DNA from: Datisca glomerata
Lineage: Eukaryota > Streptophyta > Magnoliopsida > Cucurbitales > Datiscaceae
Direction: 5' to 3'
Length of the DNA stretch: 64,000 nucleotides
NCBI GenBank assembly: GCA_003255025.1
Contig: QANY01004715.1
Span: 786,501-850,500, forward strand
In this document: piece after piece, positions 10,945-22,900 of the stretch
Numbering within the stretch: position 1 is the first letter of the stretch
Layout of the letters: each line of letters starts with the position of its first letter
Program-made: the position numbers and the translations under genes
The notes under the pieces: model-generated
What the model saw: the letters and a program-made list of their open reading frames with translations, nothing else
What the model was told of the DNA's origin: nothing
Databases searched by the model: none

Positions 10945-12670
10945 TGACATTGAACACACAAAAAATCAAATAATTGTAAAAAGAGAAGCGTACCTGAATC
11001 CATGATAGTATATCACAATTTAGAGCTGAGCGGTTGGCTTTTCAGATATACACGATACTCTATCAAATAATCACATTTGATTAAGCCTCTATGTTTTCTC
11101 TATAACGATTGGATATTAGGAAGAATATAATAGTTTCACTTAATCATGTGACATGGGGACCATAAACACTTATAGATGACATATCTATTATCTTTTCTCT
11201 CAGGAACAGAGGCGCTACTAGTGTGTAGAGGCACGTGAGGGAGCCTGACTTCTGGACATGCCACTTCCTCCGAACATGTTGTTTCACTCATGTAACTGAT
11301 TGGACGATTTCCCGAAACTCTCTCTCGTCAAAATGTCTGTTTCTAGTCTCTCAACGGTTTCCATTATGGCTGGCATAAATCCCCATTAAAGATATTCCCC
11401 TAGGCCTATAAATAGGCAATTTATCTCCTCATTTCCTCCATCTTCGCCTCATTCACAGGGCTGAAATAGAGTGAAATTTTCGTTCTTCCCTTCACTTCCT
11501 TTTTCTTCTTTGTGAAAACAATGATCCTTCCCCTTTTGGGGACTCATTTTTTTTTGGGAAAGAGGAGGTTCTTTTGATCTTCCTGACCTTCCCTTTCATG
11601 GTCATCATTTCCCTTTTCATCTCCTTTAAATGTCATATTCCAAAGTCATTGGCCCACCATCCTTAACTATTTTCTTACTGTCGCCCTGATTGTAAGGTTG
11701 TTACCCCTAACAAGGGCTTGTAATGTGGCTAGCAGCCTTATCTATGTCGGAGCAACCTTTTTGGCTACCGCGTTCTCCCTGCCTTTACTACCTTCACCAT
11801 TTTGGACCACCAGCCGCTTGTCACGTGGCGTGCCTTGGCAGAGCACAATCTCTTGTGATCACTCTCTTCAGGGTCACCTCAAATTTACTTATGGATACTA
11901 GCGTCTTCTCTCTTCCTAAGTGGGATAGATTAAAGTATTCTTCATCCTCAACTCAGAAATCAGTTGTCGCCCATGGGTTGAATCCAATCTTCGAGGGCAG
12001 GGCAACTAGAGTCCTCAAGACTTCAAGAGTTGAAGAGAGCCGTGGGGCTTCTGTCACCCCCGACCTAGAGAGGCGTGCTACTTTCTAGTCAGCCTTGGAA
12101 GAGTTCTCCCATTTATCCGAGCAAATTTTTGTACATTTATTTGTACTTATAATCCTCTATTTATTAAAGAGAATAAACTTCATTTACTTTTATCTCTTTA
12201 ATTTTTTGCTTTATTTTTCTTGTCTCAAGCCATATGCTCTGACTAGAAGCTTTTATTTTCTCCCGGGCCCTATATTAGCCTAAACGTGGCCCTTATCTTT
12301 TATCCATCGGTTGTCAAACGTTGTATTCTTTCTTTTGTTATCCTGAGTAGTGGGATTGCTACAATCTCGAGCCTGAGTGGGCCTTAAAAATGGCCTTGTC
12401 CCCTTCAATAGGTTGCCCTTATTTATTCTATTCTCCTTAGGGAGGTCTGGTCAGGCCAATGCTCCAGGTCCCGTGTAGAGTGCTCTGCTCATAGCAGCTA
12501 CTCTTGGCTCTAGCCCATCATAAAATAGAAATTACCCTAAAGTTTCTACACATCCTATCAGATACATTAAAACTCAAATTACTCAAACCTTAGCTGATCA
12601 CTTTTGATTGGGTTCAACCTTATTTGACAGTTCGCAACACATAATTATTCACATATAATTAGTAGACTCC
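10945..12670 (-). repeat. Decayed copia LTR split by a 1.3-kb insertion
   Basis: Bases 10945-11196 ('cctgaatccatgat', 'gagctgagcggttggc', 'gatattagg') match the LTRs at 17935, 51776 and 55941. The LTR resumes at 12508 with 'agcccatcataaaatag' and 'cagatacattaaaac' and runs to about 12660. It would be the 3' LTR of a minus-strand element whose 5' LTR begins at 17935. Its first part (the TGTTAG end) is not recognisable. Confidence 0.65.
11197..12507. mobile_element. Unidentified 1.3-kb insertion inside an LTR
   Basis: Comparison with the other three LTR copies shows that everything between 'tctattatctttt' and 'agcccatcat' is extra. CTCT at both junctions may be a short target duplication. It has promoter-like and terminator-like features: CCTATAAATAGG at 11402-11413 followed by a pyrimidine-rich stretch, and AATAAA near 12171. 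This would suit a solo LTR, but the ends are not TG...CA and I do not recognise the family. Frames in it (for example 11723-12088) have no recognisable product. Confidence 0.5.
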
Positions 12671-13646
12671 GAGATCCATACCAAGATCTTCCAAGTCAAT
12701 CATCAACACGTTAGGACGTGTGTGGGAACATTGAATATTACAAGACACTTTTTCTGTCTCTAGATGTACTCAACACATGAGATTCAAAGATTTACTAAGA
12801 AGAACTTTAGTAAAACGATTCTCTAAAAGAACGTGATGATTATTCTTTTAGAGATTTGATTAATTTTCAATCGCAGAGAAAAATTATTCTGACACTAACT
12901 GTGTTCTCAATTCAATTCTTGATTGATGAACTAATTCATCAACTGAGGCTATTAGAATAATATATGTATCTTTTCTAGATAATGGCGTACCAGTTATTTA
13001 GAGATAATTAAAAATTATATTTAATTTCAAATTATCCAATACAAGGAACTCACTATATAATGGTGCATAACTGCAGTACCACACAACACTGTAGTTGGGG
13101 TAAACCATCACAGTGCCCCACGACACTGTGTGTTACGCCACACTAGAGTGTCATGTGGCACTGCAGTGTTACATGCCTACTATTGTAGTGTCACGTCGCA
13201 CTACAACGGTCCACGATGATCTATGATTGTCAATCATTGATCAACACGGGGTAATTACTGCAAGTTAAATATTTATTTTAATGAAATAAATATCTAGATA
13301 TCATAATTCAAAATTAACATATTTGATTATCCACATCAACTAAATTATATGTTATTTTATAAATAAAAAATTTAGTTGATTCAAATTATTATCTAATAAT
13401 AATTTAATTATCTAATTTTATAAATTAGATATTTTGTCTCACTTATTGATAATTGAAAAAAATTATATATATAATTTCTGAAAATTATATTTATATATAT
13501 AAATAATCCAATTAATTAATTTTTAATTAAGTAATCACACATAATTATCTCATAATTATGTATCAAGTAAATAAAGATTTATCGTAAACCTGATAAATAG
13601 TGGAACCAACCAAATTTGAATCATGAAATAAACCAAAGTATTTATC
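12671..13646. other. Non-coding remnant of the copia element with a degenerate minisatellite
   Basis: No pol sequence (integrase, reverse transcriptase or RNase H) is recognisable where it would be expected. At about 13070-13210 there are three to four diverged units of roughly 38 bp built from CACTGTAGTG, CACTGCAGTG and GTGTCACGT motifs, several of them palindromic. Confidence 0.5.
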
Positions 13647-14690
13647 TCAAAATGAACAAATATAACTAACTTTGTTCAAAACAGAGACATGAATCAAATT
13701 TCGTCTAAAAGACGGTACAATAAATGTTTCATTATGATTCAAATAAAATCCATCCTTTAATAATAATTTTAATTTCCTTATAGCCTCAACTACAATTACC
13801 TTGCCATTGCCCACATAGATGTATCTTTCAACATCATTTGGCTTTCGGCAATTCAGGCAACCTTGTATAGACACGTAGATGTAAGTTGTTGCACCAGAAT
13901 CTATCCATCACGTGTGTCTAACAACCGAATTTAAATTAAACTCAGAACAAATCAAATTAAGAAGCACACCTTTCTTAGTACGCTATGCGTGATTGGTGTA
14001 TTGCTTCTTCTTATGTTCTTTAGTTCCACAGAAGCAACAACTAATACATTCCAAGTCAACAGGTTTCTTTTGTTATTTCTTATGTGGTGTTGTATCTGCA
14101 ACTTCCTTATCCTTCTTCATTTTCTTTCCCTTGCCCTTATCCTTAGAGATAGAGGCCAGGTAAGCACTCTTTGTATTATCATATTTCATCATTTTCTCTT
14201 CCTGAATACAGTGTGAGATGAGCTCATTCAGAGACAAAGTCTCTTTCTAACAGTTGTAGCTTACCTTAAATTGACTGAATTATGCTGGAAGGGATGTTAG
14301 AACCAGATGCATAAGCAAGTTCTCAGAGAGTTCGAGCCTAAGTGCTTTCAACCTTGAAACAATATGAGACATTTCCATAATGTACTCTCTGATATTGCAT
14401 TTACCTTTATACCTCATTGAAATTAGGTCTGCAAGAGCGTACTCAGTTGTAGTTATCTTTTCAGATACAATGTCCATGAATGCTTCTGGAATGGTCTTCT
14501 TCTTGTTGAGCATACACTTGCGATTTCATTTCTCCTACCTTTCCATATCCTTCTTTTCATCAGAGGTACTCTTATCCATAGGAGGTGAAGGAGAATCAAT
14601 CCTTAATGCAAGATCAGATCTATGACCACAAGAACTATCAAGAGATTATCTTTCTAGGACTTGGAGTTTGAGCCATTTAATACTTTATTT
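13647..14690 (-). pseudogene. Copia gag and GAG-pre-integrase remnant
   Basis: On the minus strand, 14280-14513 encodes the copia capsid (UBN2-like) region with the run MRYKGKCNIREYIMEMSHI and the typical SRLKALRLEL that follows. Bases 13647-13874 encode the GAG-pre-integrase region (YIYVGNGK, NLIHVSVLNK). A lysine-rich stretch lies between them. Frames are interrupted and no protease, integrase or polymerase is found to the left, so the element is dead. The copy at 53754-54729 is clearly the same family. Confidence 0.8.
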
Positions 14691-15802
14691 ACTTGATGTT
14701 AGCATTAACTAGAGTAATAACTTGATAGAGAACAATTAACCAACCTAAAAGCTCACATAAATTTTAAATAACAATAATAAATTTAAACAAAAGTAAACCT
14801 CATTTCAAGACACCGGACACTCCATTAATATTTTGATTTTTGTCAAAATTATTAACTTGTAAGTGATGCATTGATGTAGTAATCAAACACTGATGATAGA
14901 GAACATATTGAATAAGAAATCTTCATTTGGGTCGATTTATTGTTCACATATAAAATCGAATAATCATAACGTATTTATAACCATAGAAGCGTGTGTAATC
15001 TTGTCAAATATTTACATTCATTTGGGTCGGTACATATTCACATGAGTTACACGCACATAACCTTTTATATTTTAAGAGAAAACTAATTTTCACAAGAGAT
15101 GTCACATTAGCGACATGTTGCTTCAATAAATATATATAACATATTAATTTTCAAATTTAAGAATTGTACCATAATTAAACCTTAAATTAATTGATAAACG
15201 ATTAATTTTTATGATTTTTAAAAATTATTTTGAAATTATTTTAACCAAAGAATCTTAAAAATCAAAACAATGTTTCTAAAAATCCTTAAATTAATTTTAC
15301 AATCCCTAAAATTAATTTAAAAATTTAATTTAATTAATGATCCATAAAATTAATCATAAATTCATTGATAAACAATTAATTTTGTGACTTTAAATTTTTT
15401 TTAAAATTATTTTTATAAAAAAATTCAAATAAATCAAAACAATTTGCTTAAAAATTTTGAAACATTTTTTAAGTAGAGTTTTATACAGGACTAGCAACCT
15501 TTTGGTATCTTAATACAAAAATAGACAACTAGTTTCATAATTATCAAAAATAGCCATCGTGAATGGACCCACAATAAAAAATAAGAAATTACCTATTATA
15601 AACTTTATTAACATACAATAAATAATTTTGCTAATTAGGAGAGAGGGATTAAAACTACCTAATTAGGTAAAATTTAATATCTCCCCCTTATTTCTTCCTC
15701 TCTCCAATTAAATCTCCCCCCCCCCCACCTCTCCCTTTCTCCGATTCAACACTCTATCTCTCTCATTATCTCTCACACTCTCTCTCCTTCTCTCACTCAT
15801 AT
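14691..15802. other. 5' internal region of the copia remnant
   Basis: Bases 15090-15470 align with 54840-55290 of the second copy ('cgacatgtt', 'ccttaaattaattgataaa', repeated 'aatcaaaacaatt'), so this is the untranslated leader side of the same family. From about 15475 the sequence departs from the family. With 16820-17350 it may be a further insertion that hosts the hAT element. Bases 15700-15800 are CT-rich. Confidence 0.45.
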
Positions 15803-16819
15803 TAGGGGTGTTTATGGTTCAGTTCGGTCTGTTATGTGAGGAAAACATGTACCGAACTGAAACTTTCAGTTTGGTATATCAAACCGAACCGAACCGTGAA
15901 ACTCATATGAACCGCACTGAACCAAACTGTGACTTACGGTTCAGTTCCACGGTTCTGTGGCACCTGTACAGTTTTTTTTTAGCTGAAGTTCAACCTTAAC
16001 GTAAAATAACCAACTTTAAACACATAATCACATAAGTTCAAGCCCTAAACGCAAAACTCAGAAATACTAACGAAGGAACGCAGAGATTGTTTGCTCATTA
16101 TAGCCCAGAGCGCATAGATTGTTTACTCAGAAACCTTAATCTCAAGCCCTAAACACAGAACTCAAAAATCCTAACGAAGGAACGCAGAGATTTCTTGCTC
16201 ATTGTAGCCCAGAATGCAGAGATTGTTTGTTCAGTAACCCTAATCTCAAGCCCTAAATGTAGAACTCAGAAGGAATGCAGAGAAGGAACAAAAAAGGAAC
16301 GCATAATAATGAATCAGATAAGGAAAAAGAGAAATACGAAAGGAGAAAGGGAGGAAGGATAAAGAGAAACACGATGGGGGGAAGGAGAAAGAGAACCATA
16401 AAGAAGAATCAAACTGACAGAGATAGGGAGGAGATTGCACCGTTTATCGTTGCCGCTCCTAATACCCGCTCATAAACGTCACTCGCAGATGACAGAGATG
16501 GGGAGGAGAGTTAGTCGCCGCTTGAAGCCTAAAGGGGGAGGGGGAAGAAACTGAAATGATAATGCAAAAAACCCTAATTGAAGCCTTTATACTTACATAA
16601 AACGACATGTTGGAAGGAAGGGGGAATGTGTGAACTGTTATACAAAATGACATGCTTTATTATAATTTGGTTCGGATCAAAATATAAAAAATTTTGAACC
16701 GAACCGAAACTTCAGGTTTGCTACTAAGTCAAATTGAACCAAACTGTTGGTATATATAGAACCGATCGAACCGGTCATTTTTTGTCTGGTTCGGTTCGGT
16801 ATATTTTTTAACACCCCTA
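15803..16819. mobile_element. hAT-type transposon with perfect 8-bp target duplication
   Basis: The ends are TAGGGGTGTT and its inverse, and the element is flanked by ACTCATAT at 15795-15802 and 16820-16827. An 8-bp duplication with this end sequence is diagnostic for hAT. Subterminal GGTTCAGTTCGGT-like motifs occur at both ends in direct orientation. Inside, a 104-bp unit beginning 'agccctaaac' is repeated at 16041, 16145 and (partial) 16249. No transposase is encoded. Confidence 0.88.
16041..16285 (+). repeat. 104-bp tandem repeat inside the hAT element
   Basis: Two full copies and a partial third start at 16041, 16145 and 16249, giving an exact 104-base period. Shared landmarks are 'agccctaaa', 'gaactcagaa', 'cgaaggaacgcagagatt' and 'tagcccaga'. 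Confidence 0.85.
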
Positions 16820-17460
16820 ACTCATATATATAATCTATCTCTCCTTATCTCTCCCTCTTTCCAATTAAATCTCTCTCTCTTACTCTCCTTATCAAACACC
16901 CTTTCCGATTCAATCACTCTCTCTCTCCTTATCTCTCACTCTCTCTCTCCTTCTCTCACTCATATATGTATATTGTGTGTGTGTATAAAATGTATATTAT
17001 ATACATATAAAATATATATCTTATACATATATATTACATACATATATATGTATATATAATGTGTAAATATAAAACACAATATATATATAGATTATGTGTG
17101 TATATATAATATATATTATATGCATATGTACATAAAAAGATATATGTACATATACATGTAAATACAATATTATATATATAACCATAATAAGAGATAGATT
17201 GAGAGAGATTGAGAGAGAAAGAGACAAGGAGGGAGGGAGAGAAAGAGAAATGGTAATTGTTTAGATAATTATGGAATTCCAGCGAGAGAGAGGAGTATAT
17301 TAGTAACTACAAATATAGAAACACTATTTAATTTAAATCAAATTGCTAGAATTGATAAATAAGTGTCATATTTGATATTTGTGAAAACTTGTGATAAAAT
17401 TATATTTAAAATGGAAAACATGTCTACATATTATCAATTCTATTTTAAATATATGCTGTC
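16820..17460. repeat. CT-rich, AT-rich and GA-rich low-complexity block
   Basis: Pyrimidine tracts (16840-16965) are followed by a TATA/TGTG-rich core (16966-17180) and a purine tract (17190-17255), which gives an imperfect inverted arrangement. Bases 16850-16965 repeat the CT-rich unit at 15700-15802 on the other side of the hAT element. There is no coding content. Confidence 0.6.
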
Positions 17461-17934
17461 ACGAGCCTAAATTGGCCCGTGTAGCAGAATGAAACCCTAA
17501 ATTGTATTTAAAAGGGTTTCATTCTCTTTACTATCAGGCGGCTGTTATGGTCGCCTGATCCAACAGATGCGGTCGGTTGTTATGGCCGTCTGATCCCCGA
17601 TCGCGACTCCCTTGTTGGCGCAGTTTGACCGCCGCGCCAATCGCCTTAACAATGGCGACGATGAAACCACCGGCCGGTGGTCACAAAACAAAACAAAACA
17701 AAAATATATATATCCTACTATTATGCCAAAAATGGTTCTTAAATCTAATAATATAAAAAAATAGTTTAATTCCAATAACACTGATAGAAAAATCCGTTTT
17801 CAAATCTAATAATTCTAGCATACAATTATCAAATTCAAGAACTCCAATATATATATATATAAAGACGTATAATCATGGATTTAAACTCAAAATCTGATTC
17901 TCAATGATTCAACATGAATAACTTTGATACCACT
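17461..17934 (-). other. Copia leader with tRNA-Met type primer binding site
   Basis: The 17920-17934 stretch 'actttgataccact' is the inverse of a TGGTATCA-type primer binding site, placed directly beside the LTR at 17935. Equivalent leaders lie at 51345-51775 and 55310-55940; all three carry a GC-rich stretch with 'tggtcgc / gcgac' motifs and end 'tctgattctcaatgattcaa' or a close form. Confidence 0.7.
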
Positions 17935-18425
17935 TCTTAGATAAAATCATTGTCGGTATAAACCGTATCTAAAAAATTCTAAGAGCTCATGTTGAACATA
18001 CCAAGAATCAAATAATTGTTAAAGCGGAAAGGTACATGAATCCATGGCGGTAGATCATAATTTCGAGTAGAGCGGTTGACATTTCAGATCTCCACGGTTC
18101 TCTATCAGATAGTCTCATTTGATTATTTCTCTCTGTTTTCTCTCTAACGATGAGATATTAGGGAAAATAGAATGGTTGTACTTAATCGTGTGACCAGTGG
18201 ACTACAATCACTTATAGATTACATATCTACTATCTTTTAGCATTTCTATTTTAGCCCATAATAAAAATAGAAATTTTTTAAAATATGTATACATCAAAAT
18301 GTTCACAACATATCAGATACATTAAAACATAAATTATCCAAATCTTAATCGATCATTTTTAATTAGATTCAACCTCGTATTTAATAGTTTACAATATATA
18401 ATTTCTTATATATAAATTCAACATT
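17935..18425 (-). repeat. 5' LTR of the decayed copia element
   Basis: It begins TCTTAGATAAAATCATT next to the primer binding site; the better-kept copy at 55941 reads TGTTAGATTCAAAATC. Shared blocks are 'catgttgaacata', 'tgaatccatgg', 'gatattaggg' and 'cagatacattaaaac'. The far end is not sharp. Confidence 0.65.
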
Positions 18426-18856
18426 AATAATTCAAGAACAATGCCAATGCTTTTTTTAACTTTGTAGTGCTTTTAACGTGTCTAATATTTATACCATCTA
18501 GAACCATCCTACAAAGCCTTTCTTTTCCTCTTTAATTCTTCTAGCATTTCAATCAAATCAATAATCTTTTTGAGGTAGCACCTATTGGGATATAACAGCT
18601 GTACCAATTCTAAATCTGATAGTTATGCATTAATATTCTAAATTAGTTATTATAAAAAATAAAAGTAATATTAGGAAACTTGTCCTAAAATAAATTGGGA
18701 AAATAAAATTGCTTATCTAAAAAATACATATATGTTCAACATCACATAAAAAAAACATTGACGAATAAATTTGAGTACACAATTCATAATTTTCTCTCTT
18801 TTTTTCCTTGTTAATATCTCAACTTCACCCAAATTTATTAGTTGTAATAAGTTTTT
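18426..18856. other. AT-rich spacer
   Basis: I see nothing here that can be assigned to a gene or element. Confidence 0.4.
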
Positions 18857-19371
18857 GAGAAAATTACTCCGACACTTCTTATAGTTTGACTAAAATACAC
18901 AAATCTTCTCATATATTTTCAAAAAGTATACAAACCTCACTTCTAGTTTACATTCTATAACAAATAAGTCTAATTTTGGTAGTTAAATGGATACTGTAAA
19001 AGTCCTAAAACACCCATATCCCTTTTTAAAACTAGAATTTAAGCCAAAGACACATTAACTAAGCAATTCAATCTAGAATCATATCAAATCACAGCGCATC
19101 CTACTCATAAACTTTGTTCAAATTTTGATACAATTATGGATTGAATTGCTTAGTTAATGTATCTTTGGATTAAATTTTGGCTTTAAGTTGGGATAGTGAT
19201 GTTTTTGGACATTTCATTGTCCATTTAACTCCCGTTTAAATTTTTCGTTAAAGAATTGAACCTATTTGTTATAAAATGTGAAGTAAATGGGATGTCCGTG
19301 TAATTTTTAAATATGGAGTGAATGTCTGTGTAATTTAAGTAAACTACAGGGGATGCTGGCATAATTTTCCC
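18857..19371. mobile_element. Foldback Mutator-type MITE, 515 bp
   Basis: It is flanked by 9-bp repeats TAAGTTTTT (18848-18856) and TAAATTTTT (19372-19380), an 8/9 match. The whole element is two inverted arms of about 245 bases (from 18857 and back from 19371) around a short spacer. The inner arms are best kept: 'taagcaattcaat' near 19060 is the inverse of 'attgaattgctta' near 19143. The outer ends GAGAAAATTA and the inverse of ATAATTTTCCC pair. A transcript would form a long hairpin. Confidence 0.8.
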
Positions 19372-19965
19372 TAAATTTTTATACTACACTTCTCATACGT
19401 GATTTGGATCATCTCGTGTTTTTTGGAACGAGAAATATATTGTTTGTCTGATGCGGACTATCAATTTTGCTTTTCAAACTGCTTAACATGTTTCTTTTTA
19501 AAAGCTGCTTGACATGTTTTTCAATACTAAAAATTTTAAATAAATTTTGATTGTAATATATATAGGTTATAGAAATCAAAATCAGTGATCTAGCTCTCTC
19601 AAACAAACAAAGCCTCTCATATATGATACAATATATAATCTTTCCCGGGCACTAAATTGCACGGAAAGAAATTTTATTCATGCTTTTCAAAGTGAAAAAT
19701 TATTAAGAATGACGGTCATAATATAACTCTTTCAGTTTTATATATAGAACTACCGATAATTCAATACATTGTGATTCACTTTTATCATAAAGTGACTTAT
19801 ATGTCATTTATTAAGAATAACATACTCCTCCCCTCTAAACAAAACCCAAAAAAATAAAGTTAGAAAGCATTAAATAACAAAAGTAAAAGAAAAAAAATAG
19901 ACATGCAACAAAATTATCAAAGACGAATCAAACAGAAGCCTTAACACCCTCTCTCTCTCTCTCTT
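19372..19965 (+). promoter_or_regulatory. Upstream region of the MCA-like gene with CT microsatellite leader
   Basis: The 600 bases before the MCA-like ATG hold no other gene. A CT repeat at 19948-19963 lies immediately before the start codon and therefore in the 5' leader, a position where plant genes often carry a pyrimidine patch. No clear TATA box could be singled out. Confidence 0.4.
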
Positions 19966-22900
19966 ATGGGGAGCACTGCAGAAGCAGCTGGAGTTGAGGC
20001 TATAGGCCTAACCAACATGATCATATCGGCATCAAGGAACGCCAAAACGCGCCGCATCAACTGCGAGCAGCTGGCTCAACACATAAGGATCATAAGAAGT
20101 TTGCTGGAACGGCTGAAATCATCGGACCTGATTAAACTTGAGGCTGCAAAGGAGCCGTTGGATGGGTTAGAGGAGGCTCTAAGGAAAGCCCTTTACTTGG
20201 TTCAAAACTGCAGAGATAAGTGTTATCTATATATGCTTGCCATGGGGTGGAGTGTAGTTTATCAATTCCGTCAAGTACAGGCAGAAATAGATGGTTGTCT
20301 TCGTTTACTGCCCTTGATTTCATTAGTCCATGAGTTTCATATGCAGGTTTGCCTAATTTTGATTTTGATCTGTTTTCTTTGTCATGTTCTACTAACCTCG
20401 TACCTTGTATTATAAACATTTTAAGTTAAAGTTAAGCTAAAAACAGTAAGTCCTACATTATAAATATGATTATTCCATTAAAAAAAACAATATACATTCT
20501 TTTACGATCATTATTTCCCATTAATATACATTTTTGTTACTACTAATGCATGACATATAGGTCATGCCATCAGTGAGGAACAACTCCTCATCATATGATG
20601 AAGACACTTATTTTCCACTAAAAATATGTGTAAAATGCACTTTTAGTCCTCCGAGTCTACTTTGGTATGGTGTATGTAAGTTTAGTTTTCGCAATCAAGT
20701 CCTTTCAATAAACTAAACTTTCTTGTAGTTTTTATCATTGATATCTTGAACGTTCATAATTAAGATTATGGTATGGTGTGCTTCTAATGTTTAAGTTATT
20801 GACAACATAGATAAGAATTAATACAACTGGTTTACAATTTTTTAAATTATTGAGTACTTGATTAAGAATATTAGACTAATATATAGACTAAGTAAGGAAC
20901 TAACATAGACTAAGGAATAAGAGTAACCACGGATGACATATATACAAATATATTATAATCCAAAACAAATGTGTCAACATCATTGTTTTAGAACTTGATT
21001 TTGACAGGAGATCATATGGCTACATTTGGGTTTAAATCTTTTCTTTTTCAAAGTTATATTATAAATTCTAAGCGGAATGAGAGAATATGACTCGAATCCA
21101 TGACATCAGGATATGTGTGTGGAGATTTAATCAATTGCGTCAACCCAACTTATCATTTATATATGATTAGTTAATTGTTGTAAGTCTTGTCTTAATTATA
21201 TGGAATCCATACAAAAGAGTCAATCATATATAGTGACTAAATTTCAAAAAACAAAAATATAGAGTGACTACTATTTGTACCATTTATTTATTTATTTATT
21301 TTTGTTTGTGACAATTTGTTTGAATAAGTGTAGTTGAGTCACTTAAATCGCGTGGAAAAATATGATTACATTTATGAGTGTTGATTTGTTGGCTAAAAAC
21401 ACACTAATTTTTTAAATCAAGGATGTGAAGGAAGGATTGGAGGCCATTGAAAGGGATGAAAGGGAATACAGTTTGGACGAAGAAGACGTGGAAACCAGAA
21501 ATGTGATATTGAAGCCTGATAGAACAAAGGCTGATGCACAGATATTGGAGAAGTCTCTATCTCTTAGATACCCTGATTTGGGTTTCCATGAGGCTCTCCA
21601 AGAGGAAAAACAGAAGCTTAATATTGAATTACAGACATCAAGAACTACTAATAACGACATTAATCAATGTAGAATCATTGAACATCTTATTCATCTAACC
21701 GAGAATGCTGTGAATGTGCTACCTGGAAACAAGGTTCAGAAAGTTCTTGACAATGAACCCACTTATGTAGTGGCCGGGTACGAGCCATCTCATTTTCTAT
21801 TTCCTTTTTTTTTCTATGTTAAGAAGTTATAATCGGGTAATTACCAAATCAGTAGTCATATTTTTCTTTAGAATAACTATAAATATAGCTAACTTCGTGA
21901 GTTTTTTTTTTGTTTTTGGATAAATAGTCCATTTGAAAAAGACTTATAAATTTGACTCAACCTTTCAGATATCCTTACTTCTCTTCAAGTTATTGTCTAA
22001 ATAACTGCTTGAAGTGTGACAAAGTAGAGATGATAATAATATCTTCTCAAGTTACAAATTTTTTCATGACATCACTTTTGTCGTGCCATTTTTTCCAATT
22101 TCTATTACATCTTCATTTAACTTATAGGTACATAACCAATGGGAATTCCAGTAAGACTGAAAATCAAGGTAAAAGTGAATGGCAAGTTGATCTCTTTGAT
22201 TGTTGCAGTGAGCCATGTTTGAGTGAGTTCTTTAAACCTCTCGGATTTTCCTTATGAATCTTCTGTTGCGTTAACCATGAATCCATACCTTGCTTGTTTG
22301 TTGTCGCTATTTTTGGTAGTTACTTCTGATTCGACAGGCTTGAAGACCTGCATTTATCCCTGTGGAACTTTTTCATGGATATCACACAAGACTTCCAAAG
22401 GAACAATATGTGAGCACTGCATTTATGATTGTTTATTTTAAAAACTAATAGATTGAATTAACTTAAGTTAACGAACTACAGCTAGAGAACGTGCTTTAAA
22501 TGATTTGATGGCATACTCCATTTTTGGCTGCTGTTGTTGCTATACTTGCTGTGTAAGAAGGAAAATACGAGAGTTTTATAAGATAGAGGTACTTCGTTTC
22601 TCACCTGCAGAAAAGCTTCAACACCATAATCCTATTATACAGAGTACTAACATATTTTCTTTTGCAGGGTAGTTTGTGCGATGATTTCTTGACACATCTC
22701 ATGTGTTGCTGTTGTGCAATGGTCCAAGAGTGGCGAGAGCTGGAACTCAGAGGCTTTGAGGGTATTTTTTCCCTCACTCTTTTTTTTACAAGCTTACAAT
22801 CAGGACGGAACAACTCGAACCAACGGCCTCATGAATATGAGAGAATGTCCTCGCCGTATATGCCTACTCATCTTATTTCAGACCTTAATTATCTAATGTA

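Noticed and set aside
11723..12088. 121-residue frame in the 1.3-kb insertion
   Set aside because: No recognisable domain; overlapping frames of similar size in the same GC-richer stretch suggest chance.
17021..17227. Isoleucine/tyrosine-rich small protein
   Set aside because: It is a translation of a TATA-type low-complexity repeat.
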